Part shown: in pieces, positions 15,345 to 23,325 of the stretch | Numbering within the stretch: the first letter of the stretch is position 1 | Layout of the letters: the number at the start of each line of letters is the position of its first letter | Virus record (IMG/VR): IMGVR_UViG_3300021960_000119 | Span: 1 to 49,123 of that record | Reading direction: 5' to 3' (one strand) | Source: a virus | DNA: 49,123 bases | Program-made: the position numbers and the translations under genes | The notes under the pieces: model-generated | The model's database searches: none | What the model saw: only the letters and a program-made list of their open reading frames with translations | Told to the model about the DNA's origin: nothing

Positions 15345-15374
15345 ATGATACTAAAAAGTAGAGGGTGTCGTAAA
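15345..15374 (-). promoter_or_regulatory. Early-type promoter, predicted leaderless
   Basis: Minus strand: -35 TTTACG (15369-15374), 18-base spacer, -10 TATCAT (15345-15350), then ATAATA and the ATG of the CobT-like gene at 15338. The promoter lies in the last codons of the gene at 15351-15689. No Shine-Dalgarno could be in a message starting at the predicted +1. Confidence 0.7.
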
Positions 15375-15689
15375 CCCCTGTGATAGTTTTATTAATGATT
15401 GTGCCTTACCCAATACCCATGGATCCCTGTGTGGTAAGTTATAACCACTGGTTCCATCCCATCCCTCAAAATGCTCATCATAAGAATCTGAGTATGCGTC
15501 TGGATGTTCTTTAATTAGGTCGGCAAGTTCGTTTGCCCAATCTTGCCATTGGTGGTCAGTGATTACCTCATGATCTAATTCATAATAACAGCAACTATGA
15601 ATTAGCATTTGTAATCTTCTGCGTTTGATTAACTCCCCTGCCTTAGATGTAGGATTGGGGAACTCGGTGTATTTTCGTTTTTTCGCCAT
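15351..15689 (-). CDS. Small basic phage protein of unknown function
   Basis: 112 residues. The N-terminus is strongly basic (MAKKRKYTEFPNP, IKRRRLQ). HSCCYYELDHEVITDHQWQDWANEL recalls the YY.LD...ISD..YD..EL pattern at the start of NAD-dependent DNA ligases; short phage proteins with only this segment exist and their function is not known to me. Its promoter -10 box is six bases before the ATG. Confidence 0.65.
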   Translation of the reverse strand: MAKKRKYTEFPNPTSKAGELIKRRRLQMLIHSCCYYELDHEVITDHQWQDWANELADLIKEHPDAYSDSYDEHFEGWDGTSGYNLPHRDPWVLGKAQSLIKLSQGFTTPSTF

Positions 15690-15695
15690 TTTAGT

Positions 15696-15725
15696 ATCAT
15701 ACTAAAAAGCGATGGGTGTCGTAAA
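15696..15725 (-). promoter_or_regulatory. Early-type promoter, predicted leaderless
   Basis: Minus strand: -35 TTTACG (15720-15725), 18-base spacer, -10 TATGAT (15696-15701), then ACTAAA and the ATG at 15689. Nearly the same 30-base sequence as the promoters at 12229 and 15345. Confidence 0.7.
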
Positions 15726-15726
15726 G

Positions 15727-16368
15727 TTAGGTTCTTAAATCTGGTGCCATGGTTTTCCAATTACGAGTAAACCACATAGCAATAGTGTATCGCTCTGCTC
15801 TTCGTACTTTGGTGACACCATGATAAAACTCCATACCCTCAAACATGACTATCTTACCTCTTTCTGGTTTGATTTCATATCCGAGTGGTAATTCGGGGCA
15901 AGACTCAAAGAAAGTTCTTCCACCCTCATAGGAGTCATTAAGATATACGATTGCTGCCCATGCAGTTTCAGGATAGACATCGATCACCTCATCGCCATCA
16001 AGTCCAGCCATCTTATCGATATGGGGTTTTTGATCCATGCCAACTTTCCACCTCATAATCTCTGCTTGTTCTGGGAACACTTGATCTTTATATGAAGCAA
16101 ATATATTTGATATGGCAACATACTGTGCTTTACGAATTGCTCGTCGCACTTCATATGTCTTAATGTTTTCTAAAGGTATTCTCCTGCCATTATAGTGTTG
16201 GGCAGGATCATTGAAAGTGACTAAGTGCTGATGTGTTTTGTGGAATTGAACTAAGTGATTACATTCGTCTTCTGTAAGACAATTAGGCAGTTCTAAAACT
16301 TTGAAGTCTCTCAACGAATCTTCTTTGTTCTCTTGCTCTTTTAGTTCTTTTTGCTTGTGCTCTTTCAA
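15727..16368 (-). CDS. 2OG-Fe(II) oxygenase, prolyl-4-hydroxylase-like
   Basis: 213 residues. The double-stranded beta-helix motifs are visible: H116-x-D118 in KPHIDKM, distal H183 in EFYHGVTKV and R193 in ERYTIAMWF, with YLNDSYEGGRTFF between. Such enzymes hydroxylate proteins or small molecules; substrate unknown. The N-terminal 20 residues are a Lys/Glu-rich run lying inside the end of the peptide deformylase gene (86-base overlap). A TTG start at 16314 would remove most of that overlap and cannot be excluded. Confidence 0.85.
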   Translation of the reverse strand: MKEHKQKELKEQENKEDSLRDFKVLELPNCLTEDECNHLVQFHKTHQHLVTFNDPAQHYNGRRIPLENIKTYEVRRAIRKAQYVAISNIFASYKDQVFPEQAEIMRWKVGMDQKPHIDKMAGLDGDEVIDVYPETAWAAIVYLNDSYEGGRTFFESCPELPLGYEIKPERGKIVMFEGMEFYHGVTKVRRAERYTIAMWFTRNWKTMAPDLRT

Positions 16369-16822
16369 GTTTCAACCTCGATGCATGTTCTATGAATAAT
16401 ATACCATCTAAATGATCCAACTCATGTTGAAAACACCTAGCAGTAATCCCAGCATATTTCGCTTCTTGCTTTTCGCCTTTCTCATTATAGAATTCTACTT
16501 CTATTGTGGCAGGTCTACTTATACTTACGAAAAGTCCAGGAAAGGATAGGCATCCTTCTTCCATTAATACCTTTTCTTTAGACCATGCTCTAACAGTGGG
16601 ATTGATGCAGATTACAGCATCATCTTTTTCGGCAGTTCTCATGACAAATGCTCGAGCAGGTATTCCTACCTGATTAGCAGACAGTCCAAGACCTTGCCCT
16701 TTATACATGGTCTCAGTAAGTTTTTCTCTTAACTCAACAGGATCTACGATAGGATTATCAAAATCGAACTGTTGTGTTGGTTCTCTTAATACTTTTGCTG
16801 ATTCTTCTACTAATTGATACAT
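16283..16822 (-). CDS. def: Peptide deformylase
   Basis: 179 residues. All three family motifs are present: GQGLGLSANQVG (42-53), EGCLS (89-93) and HELDH (133-137), giving Cys91, His133 and His137 as metal ligands. It removes formyl groups from new proteins; phage copies are common in marine myophages and are usually thought to act on host or phage proteins made in infection. The C-terminal tail is Arg/Lys-rich and longer than in typical phage deformylases. It starts right after the TET/JBP-like gene. Confidence 0.95.
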   Translation of the reverse strand: MYQLVEESAKVLREPTQQFDFDNPIVDPVELREKLTETMYKGQGLGLSANQVGIPARAFVMRTAEKDDAVICINPTVRAWSKEKVLMEEGCLSFPGLFVSISRPATIEVEFYNEKGEKQEAKYAGITARCFQHELDHLDGILFIEHASRLKLERAQAKRTKRAREQRRFVERLQSFRTA

Positions 16823-16825
16823 ATA

Positions 16826-18118
16826 TTATCCAAAAAATGATTCTAGTGAACTTCGTTCATTATCTGGTGGGAAACCATACTGTACAAGATAGTCATCCCA
16901 CTCTTGAGATTCCCACATTGATGGCGAGATACCATTCCATAATGGTCGCCAATCAGAATGCTCATTGTTATTCTTTCTAGCATAAACAAACTGCTTTCTT
17001 AGTTGTTCATATTCGAATGAACCTGACTCTAGCATCTTTTCTCTGAAGTAGCAAACGATGGACATTCTTTCAAATCCTTCATCTCCTACGATTTCAGTGT
17101 TTCCGTGGATACCCTCATGATTATTTATAAGCAATAAATCTCCTGGACGAATATTGATTGCCACTCTAAACTCAGGTAGAACTAGATAACCACCTTTGAA
17201 ATCTTTACCATTAGTGATACAACATAGATTTGAGAAACCTGAACTTAGATCACCAGCATCCCTGTGGGCAGCAGTTCTAAATGTTTTGTTAACTGTAGCA
17301 GTGGTGAACACTGTATCTGAGATTAGAAACTTAGGATCTAATCTATCAGCATGTTCTCTTTGAGAAGCATATCGTTGAGGAAGTAGATCTTTGAAATAAG
17401 AGTCTAGTTTGTTTAAGAATGGGAATGCCATCTTAAACTTCTCAGGGTTTTGCTCAGTAAAAGCAGTGGGTCGGCAATAAGGTATTCTAGGATATCTATC
17501 GAAGAAACCAGCAATACCACTATTAACTGCTTGAGCATATGATGTTTCTGAGATGTATTCACTTGCTATCTTTGTAGCATATGCATTAGCATCTTCGGGA
17601 TTCATCGCTCTGAGTTTAGCAAGTATTTTATCAAAGAATCCTTCGTATTCAAAGTCAGGATCATCTTTAATTTTATTTCTTAACCAAACCATTCCTCTTG
17701 TTGGAACTGAATTATCTCCTTTCCATCTATCGAGTATTTCTTGTACAGGGTCTTCATCGCTAAACAATGAACCACCACCAGACATAAAGTGATCAAGTAA
17801 TTCTAGTTGACAATCTGTCACCCAGTCTCTATTACCCTCTTTTTCACCTCTTGGTCCAGCAGCAAGTCCTCTATTATGAGTTTCTTGGGCAGCACCTATG
17901 AGACCATTGTAACAGTCTTCCATTTCTTTAGCAGTGAAAACATTCTTACGAAACTTGAACATAATGTTTGCTTCACTTCTTTCATCTGTCAATGTTGGAG
18001 GTGCATAGAAATCTGTATCATTTTCAACTACTAAGTCATAATGAGAATCATCTAGGAATTTACCCAACAGATGTTCACAATCATGCTTAGACCTTGCTTG
18101 TATTATTTCTACTGTCAT
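16826..18118 (-). CDS. TET/JBP-family DNA base dioxygenase
   Basis: 430 residues. The C-terminal half matches the TET/JBP catalytic core: TATVNKTFRTAAHRDAGD with H285 and D287, GGYLVLPEFRVAINIRPGDL, then IHGN with H338 and R351 in ERMSIVCYFRE. JBP1/2 hydroxylate thymine in DNA and TETs oxidise 5-methylcytosine, so the product should be 5-hydroxymethyl-uracil or -cytosine in DNA. Residues 1-265 are a helical region I cannot place. It lies directly after the kinase gene and has a promoter with the -10 box six bases before the ATG. Which base is the substrate cannot be told from the sequence. Confidence 0.85.
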   Translation of the reverse strand: MTVEIIQARSKHDCEHLLGKFLDDSHYDLVVENDTDFYAPPTLTDERSEANIMFKFRKNVFTAKEMEDCYNGLIGAAQETHNRGLAAGPRGEKEGNRDWVTDCQLELLDHFMSGGGSLFSDEDPVQEILDRWKGDNSVPTRGMVWLRNKIKDDPDFEYEGFFDKILAKLRAMNPEDANAYATKIASEYISETSYAQAVNSGIAGFFDRYPRIPYCRPTAFTEQNPEKFKMAFPFLNKLDSYFKDLLPQRYASQREHADRLDPKFLISDTVFTTATVNKTFRTAAHRDAGDLSSGFSNLCCITNGKDFKGGYLVLPEFRVAINIRPGDLLLINNHEGIHGNTEIVGDEGFERMSIVCYFREKMLESGSFEYEQLRKQFVYARKNNNEHSDWRPLWNGISPSMWESQEWDDYLVQYGFPPDNERSSLESFFG

Positions 18119-18124
18119 AGTTAT

Positions 18125-18153
18125 ATTGTATTCTATTCTTCTGGTGCTGTAAA
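18125..18153 (-). promoter_or_regulatory. Early-type promoter, predicted leaderless
   Basis: Minus strand: -35 TTTACA (18148-18153), 17-base spacer, -10 TACAAT (18125-18130), then ATAACT and the ATG of the TET/JBP-like gene at 18118. The ATAACTATG ending is the same as at the promoter before 10122. It overlaps the end of the kinase gene. Confidence 0.65.
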
Positions 18154-18687
18154 GTTGGTTTCTAAAAATTCTAGAACCTTTCTCTGCTCTTCTAAGTTGG
18201 TATTTGGAAACTCAGTAATGTAGGACATCAATTCAAAATTTGATAATAGGTTGTTGTATTTAGTTTCTCTTCCTTTTAGAAATTTCTCAGACTGTTCGGA
18301 TCCACGATCACTGTAGCGACTCTCTAAGGTAGATTGAGGAGCAGTTAGATATACAATCTGTAGATCTGTATTTGGGAGTCCCATAATAACTTCTAAGAAA
18401 GACTGATTAAACAATCGATCACCCTCAAAGATAATGTTGCTTTGAGTAGACTTTAAGAACTCGACAGCATTCGGTTGAACTGCCATAGACAGACGATCAG
18501 TTCCAGCAAAGACTTCTCCTTCCTCATACTTACCAAAGATGTAACAATCCTTAGATTTTGTGTACATACAGGATAAAAGTTTCACTGGTTCAACCATCTC
18601 CCAGTCATCAATCGTAGCAATGAAGTTGCGCATCAGGGTTGTTTTACCTGTTCCTGGCACACCACCAATAGCAATTATCTTCCTCAT
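18133..18687 (-). CDS. P-loop kinase, candidate hydroxymethyl-base DNA kinase
   Basis: 184 residues. Walker A GGVPGTGKTT (8-17), then YIFGKYEEGEVFAGTDRLSM (49-68) and FEGDRLF (87-93, Walker B-like), and SRYSDRGSEQ near a probable lid. The GTDRLSMAVQP motif looks like the phage P-loop kinases proposed, and in part shown, to phosphorylate 5-hydroxymethyluracil in DNA; I make this match from memory. Direct neighbours are a TET/JBP-like dioxygenase and a HAD phosphatase, which supports a base-modification role. A nucleotide or small-molecule kinase is the alternative. It overlaps the HAD gene by ATGA. Confidence 0.65.
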   Translation of the reverse strand: MRKIIAIGGVPGTGKTTLMRNFIATIDDWEMVEPVKLLSCMYTKSKDCYIFGKYEEGEVFAGTDRLSMAVQPNAVEFLKSTQSNIIFEGDRLFNQSFLEVIMGLPNTDLQIVYLTAPQSTLESRYSDRGSEQSEKFLKGRETKYNNLLSNFELMSYITEFPNTNLEEQRKVLEFLETNFTAPEE

Positions 18688-19061
18688 TTATCATGCCTCA
18701 CATTTTCTTTATCTACTAGATCAGATACTACATGAACTATACGAACATCAGGAACAATCCCTCGAATCGCTTCAATCTGAATTTCATCATCCTCAAAATG
18801 AACTCCATGTTCAATACCAGAATCTATCATATCTTTAATCACTCTACCCTTATGTATGCCCGAAGACACTCTTGACTTTTCGTCAAAGGGTAGAGGATTG
18901 AACATAACAGAATTTTTGATACCTTTAGATTCAAGCATCCTAATCGTTTCTGGTTTTTCTTCTATACTGCGACCAGTGACAATAATATCGTCTTTGCCTG
19001 GATACAGACCATCATACTCGCCCAGATAGATTACACCATCGATGTCATAAGTATTGATCAT
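18684..19061 (-). CDS. HAD-superfamily phosphatase-like protein
   Basis: 125 residues. HAD motif I is YDIDGVIYLG (D6, D8), motif II is DIIVTGRS, a conserved Lys in HKGRVIKDM and motif IV HFEDDEIQ. No large cap domain, so it could act on macromolecules or small phosphates. It overlaps both the kinase and the inositol-phosphate synthase by four bases (ATGA). Dephosphorylating inositol phosphate or a DNA end/base phosphate would both make sense; the sequence does not decide. Confidence 0.75.
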   Translation of the reverse strand: MINTYDIDGVIYLGEYDGLYPGKDDIIVTGRSIEEKPETIRMLESKGIKNSVMFNPLPFDEKSRVSSGIHKGRVIKDMIDSGIEHGVHFEDDEIQIEAIRGIVPDVRIVHVVSDLVDKENVRHDK

Positions 19062-20197
19062 TTGTAAGTGTTATATGCTGTGAGTTTTGTTTTGTCACGA
19101 GCAGCAAATGCACCGCATTCTGCTTTCGCATCAGAGTATTGCATTTGTTCTGGTGGAGTCTTTTGAGTCCAAGCAGAAGGTCCACGAAGAGCACCAACGA
19201 TACCCATTTCACGAGCAACCTTTAGATAACGAATAGCATCAATCACAACACCAGCAGAGTTTTCGGAGTCTTGAACAGACAACTTAGCATCAATCGTAAT
19301 AGGTGCATCGCCAAACCCACGCAAACGAAGATTTAGATATGCTACTTTGTTATCCTTTAAATAAGGAATAAAGGTTGAAGGACCAGCGAACAATGCTTCA
19401 TCGTCAACAGGAATACCACGGATATCGTTTTGAGCACGAATCACATTTTCCTTAGACTTCTTCTTAGATGCGAGACGACTTTGAACCATCATGTTATTAA
19501 AGTCAGTATTACCACCGATATTCAACTGCTGATGAAAGTCAACAACTGCTCCTCTATCAAATGCGAGTTCTTGCAGAACTTGAGAAAGAATTGAAGCACC
19601 AACCTGTGATCGCATATCATCACCTATCAATGGTAAACCAGCATCAATAAACTTCTGCTCCCAAACAGGATCCGAAGCAATAAACACAGGTATACAATTA
19701 AGGAAAGCAACATTAGCATCAATACATGCTTGAGCATAGAACTCTGTTGCTTCCTGAGAACCAACAGGCATGTAATTTAACAGGATGTCTGCTTTAGTTT
19801 CTTTTAGCACTTTCACAATATCGACTGGATCCTCGTTCGAAAGACGGAAACCATACTTCTCAGGTTGTGTATCCATATAGTCAGAAACACCATCTAGAAC
19901 AGGAGCCATCTGAACGATAGGACCATCAGGCACATCTTCACAGAAGACACGAGCACAGTTAGGTTTAGCAAAGATTGCTTCACCAATAGGACGACCAACC
20001 TTGCGTCGATCAACATCAAATGCTGCTACAATTTGAATATCAGCAGGGTGATACCCACCAATACGAGCAAACATTACACCTGGAATTGAACCACCTGTAG
20101 CATCTTCATCATGGTCTTTATAGTATTCTAGACCTTGATACAACGACGAACAGCAGTTCCCCACGCCAGCAATGGCGACTTTTATTTTTTTTGACAT
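19058..20197 (-). CDS. ino1: myo-Inositol-phosphate synthase
   Basis: 379 residues, similar in length to actinobacterial enzymes. It aligns by eye with mycobacterial Ino1 over the whole length: VAIAGVGNCCSSLYQGLEYY (NAD motif), VAAFDVDRRKVG, ILLNYMPVGSQEATEFYAQ, FLNCIPVFIASDPVWEQKF, GDDMRSQVGAS, LNIGGNTDFNNM, SKKKSKE and NSAGVVIDAIRYLK. It turns glucose-6-phosphate into inositol-1(3)-phosphate using NAD. AAAGGAGGAACTATA precedes the ATG, one of the strongest ribosome binding sites here. The gene is coupled to the HAD and kinase genes, which links inositol to the putative DNA modification cassette. Its codon choice looks different from the neighbours by eye (more CGA/ACC), suggesting transfer. 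Confidence 0.95.
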   Translation of the reverse strand: MSKKIKVAIAGVGNCCSSLYQGLEYYKDHDEDATGGSIPGVMFARIGGYHPADIQIVAAFDVDRRKVGRPIGEAIFAKPNCARVFCEDVPDGPIVQMAPVLDGVSDYMDTQPEKYGFRLSNEDPVDIVKVLKETKADILLNYMPVGSQEATEFYAQACIDANVAFLNCIPVFIASDPVWEQKFIDAGLPLIGDDMRSQVGASILSQVLQELAFDRGAVVDFHQQLNIGGNTDFNNMMVQSRLASKKKSKENVIRAQNDIRGIPVDDEALFAGPSTFIPYLKDNKVAYLNLRLRGFGDAPITIDAKLSVQDSENSAGVVIDAIRYLKVAREMGIVGALRGPSAWTQKTPPEQMQYSDAKAECGAFAARDKTKLTAYNTYK

Positions 20198-20280
20198 TAT
20201 AGTTCCTCCTTTATGTCAGTTTATTAACGAGACAATCCTTGTTTGGAGTAGTAGGTCTCGGCATGATATACATGCTTTCT
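20198..20280 (-). promoter_or_regulatory. Intergenic leader with small hairpins
   Basis: 83 bases before the inositol-phosphate synthase. GCATG/CATGC with a five-base loop (20261-20275) and GAGAC...GTCTC can pair. The strong AAAGGAGG site of the synthase is at the downstream end. No clear promoter or T-run; a leader that tunes the synthase relative to the upstream gene is possible. Confidence 0.3.
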
Positions 20281-21564
20281 TTAAGTAGAAACACTAGAAT
20301 GATATGACCAATTTACATTTGGGTCAGACCATGCTATATGATTCTTATCTTTAAATTTTAAGTATCTTACAGGGTTGTATTTATTAATTAGTTCCATTTG
20401 CCTGTCTTCATTGAATTTTGTTGCCCATTCATCTTTTATAAGTTGAACTGATGGGGACACATGTTTTGGTAGACCAAGAACTTTATGAGCATCTGGTTCA
20501 TCATTATAGAGATGATGAGTATTCAGGTTCATACCAAAATCTGTTAACACTTTAAAATAGTCTGGATGATAACCATAGTCAACAACATTACGACCTTTTG
20601 TCATAAACCCAACCATGTATGGTGTCCAGTCAACTTCACCTGGACCCTCATAGTCTGCCCACAAAGACTTCAGTTTCTGATAGTCTTCAACAAGTTCGTT
20701 GCTCGTCCAGAAAGTAAACTCTTTAATCTTGGGACCATATGCTGTCTTACGATACTCACACTCAACAGATTCGATATTATAGATATCAACATGAAATGGC
20801 ATACGATTGTTCATTTGTTCCATGAGTTCTATAGTATGATTTTCCATCAAGGAAATGTCCTGCTTGGTTGGTTCATAAGATCTAATTTCAGTTAGACAAC
20901 CATCTTCATAGATCTTCTGCTTTCTTGCTATGTCAATACGATCAAACAAATAGCAGATTGAATCGTATTGTGACCAAGTTGCATTGTCATACAACTGTTG
21001 ATCCCAGTGGTCTATATCCCAATCAAAAAACTCATACAGTGTTTGTTGTGCTAACCAACCTGTCATTCTACCAATTGAATAGAACTCTTGAAGAGTCTTA
21101 TTCAATGAAAAATAATTCCTTTCAGTTCCACCAGCATTTGCAGCATTACCAAGATACTCATAGAGAGATCCATTACCAATCTTCTTCTTAATATCCATCA
21201 CAAACTGAGGGAACTTGCGTACATTCCACTTGGTATCATTACCAAATTTCATACGATGCCAATTCTTATTATGCCAGTCTGTTAACTGATCCTCACTCAT
21301 GTTATATAAGTCAAGTTGCATAGCAATCATCGCCCAGTGATTACGATAAGACTGACCGAAATACATACAATAGAGTGCTTTCTGATCATTATCCCATCCA
21401 TGCATATCAGCAATTACTTTACCAACATGGTGATGATCTAAGTCTCCCTCAACGAATCTTGTATGCGTTACACGAGCGAATGCTTCTATACGATTTTCAG
21501 GCAGTCTCCAGTCTGTGTAGTTTGGTAGTTCCTTGGGATCAAAGTGAAAGTATTCTAGATTCAT
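20281..21564 (-). CDS. Large unassigned protein, candidate DNA-modification enzyme
   Basis: 427 residues, rich in Trp/Tyr/Asp and apparently mostly helical. Features: YCMYFGQSYRNHWAM, YLGNAANAGGTERNYFSLN, YSIGRMTGWLAQQTLYEFF (about 165-185), TEIRSYEPTKQD and VDYGYHPDYFKVL. No P-loop, Rossmann, HD or oxygenase motif seen. The helical build and neighbourhood (dioxygenase, kinase, phosphatase) are what one expects of the pyrophosphorylase or amino-acid:DNA transferase families predicted in phage base hypermodification, but I could not confirm a match. It starts the cassette; an A+T-rich stretch with TATACAAT lies upstream. Confidence 0.5.
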   Translation of the reverse strand: MNLEYFHFDPKELPNYTDWRLPENRIEAFARVTHTRFVEGDLDHHHVGKVIADMHGWDNDQKALYCMYFGQSYRNHWAMIAMQLDLYNMSEDQLTDWHNKNWHRMKFGNDTKWNVRKFPQFVMDIKKKIGNGSLYEYLGNAANAGGTERNYFSLNKTLQEFYSIGRMTGWLAQQTLYEFFDWDIDHWDQQLYDNATWSQYDSICYLFDRIDIARKQKIYEDGCLTEIRSYEPTKQDISLMENHTIELMEQMNNRMPFHVDIYNIESVECEYRKTAYGPKIKEFTFWTSNELVEDYQKLKSLWADYEGPGEVDWTPYMVGFMTKGRNVVDYGYHPDYFKVLTDFGMNLNTHHLYNDEPDAHKVLGLPKHVSPSVQLIKDEWATKFNEDRQMELINKYNPVRYLKFKDKNHIAWSDPNVNWSYHSSVST

Positions 21565-21612
21565 AGTTATAGTTCTATTGTATAGTTAATTGTAAGTGTT
21601 GTTAAGTGGGTT

Positions 21613-23325
21613 TTAAGAAATAGTTGAAAAGTTTTTATCTTTCTTGAATCGGAGGACATTATCAAACTTCTCATACAGTATTTCACCTTTGTGACTGATC
21701 ACAAATGTATTTTGATTTTCAGTTAGATTTCGTATGATGCGTAGAAACTCTTCTGTTCCTGCTTCATCTAATGAAGAATCCATAATCTCATCTAAGATCA
21801 ATAGATTAGTATTTACACTGTTTCTCAACTTAGCAACTGCCCTCCATGTGAATAGTAATGCTAAGTCAATCCTCATCTTCTCACCCTCTGAGAAGTTAGC
21901 ATAAGCAAAGTCGTCTCTAAACCTTGATCGGATAGTTTCTTTAAACTCCTCATCTAAGTTAAAGTCAATAAAGAACTCCATACTTGCCAGATACTTGTTT
22001 ATGAGTTTGTTCATAATAGGTAAGAACTGCTTGATTACTCGAGTTCTGATACCTGAGTCTGTTAGAACTTTCATGGCAGTATCATAATAGAATGCTGTAT
22101 CTACCATTTCTTCTTTGTTTTTGTTGTAAGAGTTTAGCAACTTATCGTTATCTTTTAATGCCTTTTCATAATCACTGGCATTGGTTGATTCTTGCTGTAA
22201 GTTTTCAATCTCTTCTTGTAGTTTGGTGCTGTACTTTTGATTGGATACTATTTCTGAATGGACTACACCAATCTCATTTTGAATGGTGGTTATTTGTTGC
22301 TGTATATTACTTATCTCTTCAAGTCGATCACTAATCGATCTCACTTTAGCATCAATATCTTTTAGACCATCTTCTAGTTCTTTGATCTTTTCTGTTCTTT
22401 CCGCACCATGTTCTTTCTTATGGTTTTCATCGATACCTTGCTTACATGTTGGGCAGTTATCGTTGTTTTGTAAGAACTCTATTTCATTGCGTATCTTTTT
22501 ACGATTGTCTTCTATAGATTTTTCAAGCAACAGCAACTTATCAAGTTTCTGTTTGAGATCACCACCATCTTCTATGGTAGCATTTAGATCGGCAACTTCT
22601 TGCTCTTTAACCCCAATCTGACTTAACAGTTCTTTAATATGGTTTTGAGTTTTTTCTACAGTTGCTTTGAACTCATTGACTTTCTTATCTTTGTTTTCTT
22701 GTAAAGACTTAATGGTGTTGTTAAGACCTGTAATCCTTTCATTAACAACTTTGATCTCAGAGTTAATTTCAGTCAACTCACCCTGTAGTGTACGATTCTT
22801 GCCTTTAACTATATCATACATGACTGAAAAGATTCTGATGTCTAGTAGATCTTCTACGATTCTTCTTCTTTCATATGTTTTCAACTGCATGAATGGGGTA
22901 AAGTTAGCAGAACCAAGTACTGCGACCTGAGTAAATGATCTATGTGACATCTTAAGAATATCCTTTTCTAGGATTTCCTGATAGTCTGCTTTGTTTGCGT
23001 TTTGATTAAGCATTGTATCATTACAGTACACTTCAAAGATAGATGGTTTATGTCCTCGTCTTACCAAGTATTCTTTACTTCCTATGGTAAACTCAACCTC
23101 TGTAAGCATATCCTTCTTATTGATTGAGTTAACAAACTGATCCCTCTTAACACTTCGGAATCCATTGTTGAATAAGGTAAAACAAAGTGCGTCTAGAATG
23201 GTAGATTTACCAGCACCATTTTCACCAACGATAAGTGTGGTGCCATGTTTGTTTAGATCAACTTCAGTAAATGTATTACCTGTTGAAAGGAAGTTCTTCC
23301 AACGAACTTTCTTAAATGTAATCAT
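21613..23325 (-). CDS. 46: Recombination nuclease subunit gp46 (SbcC/Rad50-like)
   Basis: 570 residues, like T4 gp46 (560). Walker A VGENGAGKSTILDAL (about 34-48), a long coiled coil (about 165-430) with the zinc-hook CPTC in NNDNCPTCKQG, then the ABC signature FSEGEKMRIDLALLF and Walker B LLILDEIMDSSLDEAG. With gp47 it resects DNA ends and degrades host DNA. It overlaps the gp47 stop by four bases. Confidence 0.96.
   Translation of the reverse strand: MITFKKVRWKNFLSTGNTFTEVDLNKHGTTLIVGENGAGKSTILDALCFTLFNNGFRSVKRDQFVNSINKKDMLTEVEFTIGSKEYLVRRGHKPSIFEVYCNDTMLNQNANKADYQEILEKDILKMSHRSFTQVAVLGSANFTPFMQLKTYERRRIVEDLLDIRIFSVMYDIVKGKNRTLQGELTEINSEIKVVNERITGLNNTIKSLQENKDKKVNEFKATVEKTQNHIKELLSQIGVKEQEVADLNATIEDGGDLKQKLDKLLLLEKSIEDNRKKIRNEIEFLQNNDNCPTCKQGIDENHKKEHGAERTEKIKELEDGLKDIDAKVRSISDRLEEISNIQQQITTIQNEIGVVHSEIVSNQKYSTKLQEEIENLQQESTNASDYEKALKDNDKLLNSYNKNKEEMVDTAFYYDTAMKVLTDSGIRTRVIKQFLPIMNKLINKYLASMEFFIDFNLDEEFKETIRSRFRDDFAYANFSEGEKMRIDLALLFTWRAVAKLRNSVNTNLLILDEIMDSSLDEAGTEEFLRIIRNLTENQNTFVISHKGEILYEKFDNVLRFKKDKNFSTIS

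Noticed and set aside
17123-17130. TATAAATA on the minus strand inside the TET/JBP-like gene
   Set aside because: No gene starts within 300 bases downstream, so a promoter role is unlikely; chance match in A+T-rich DNA.
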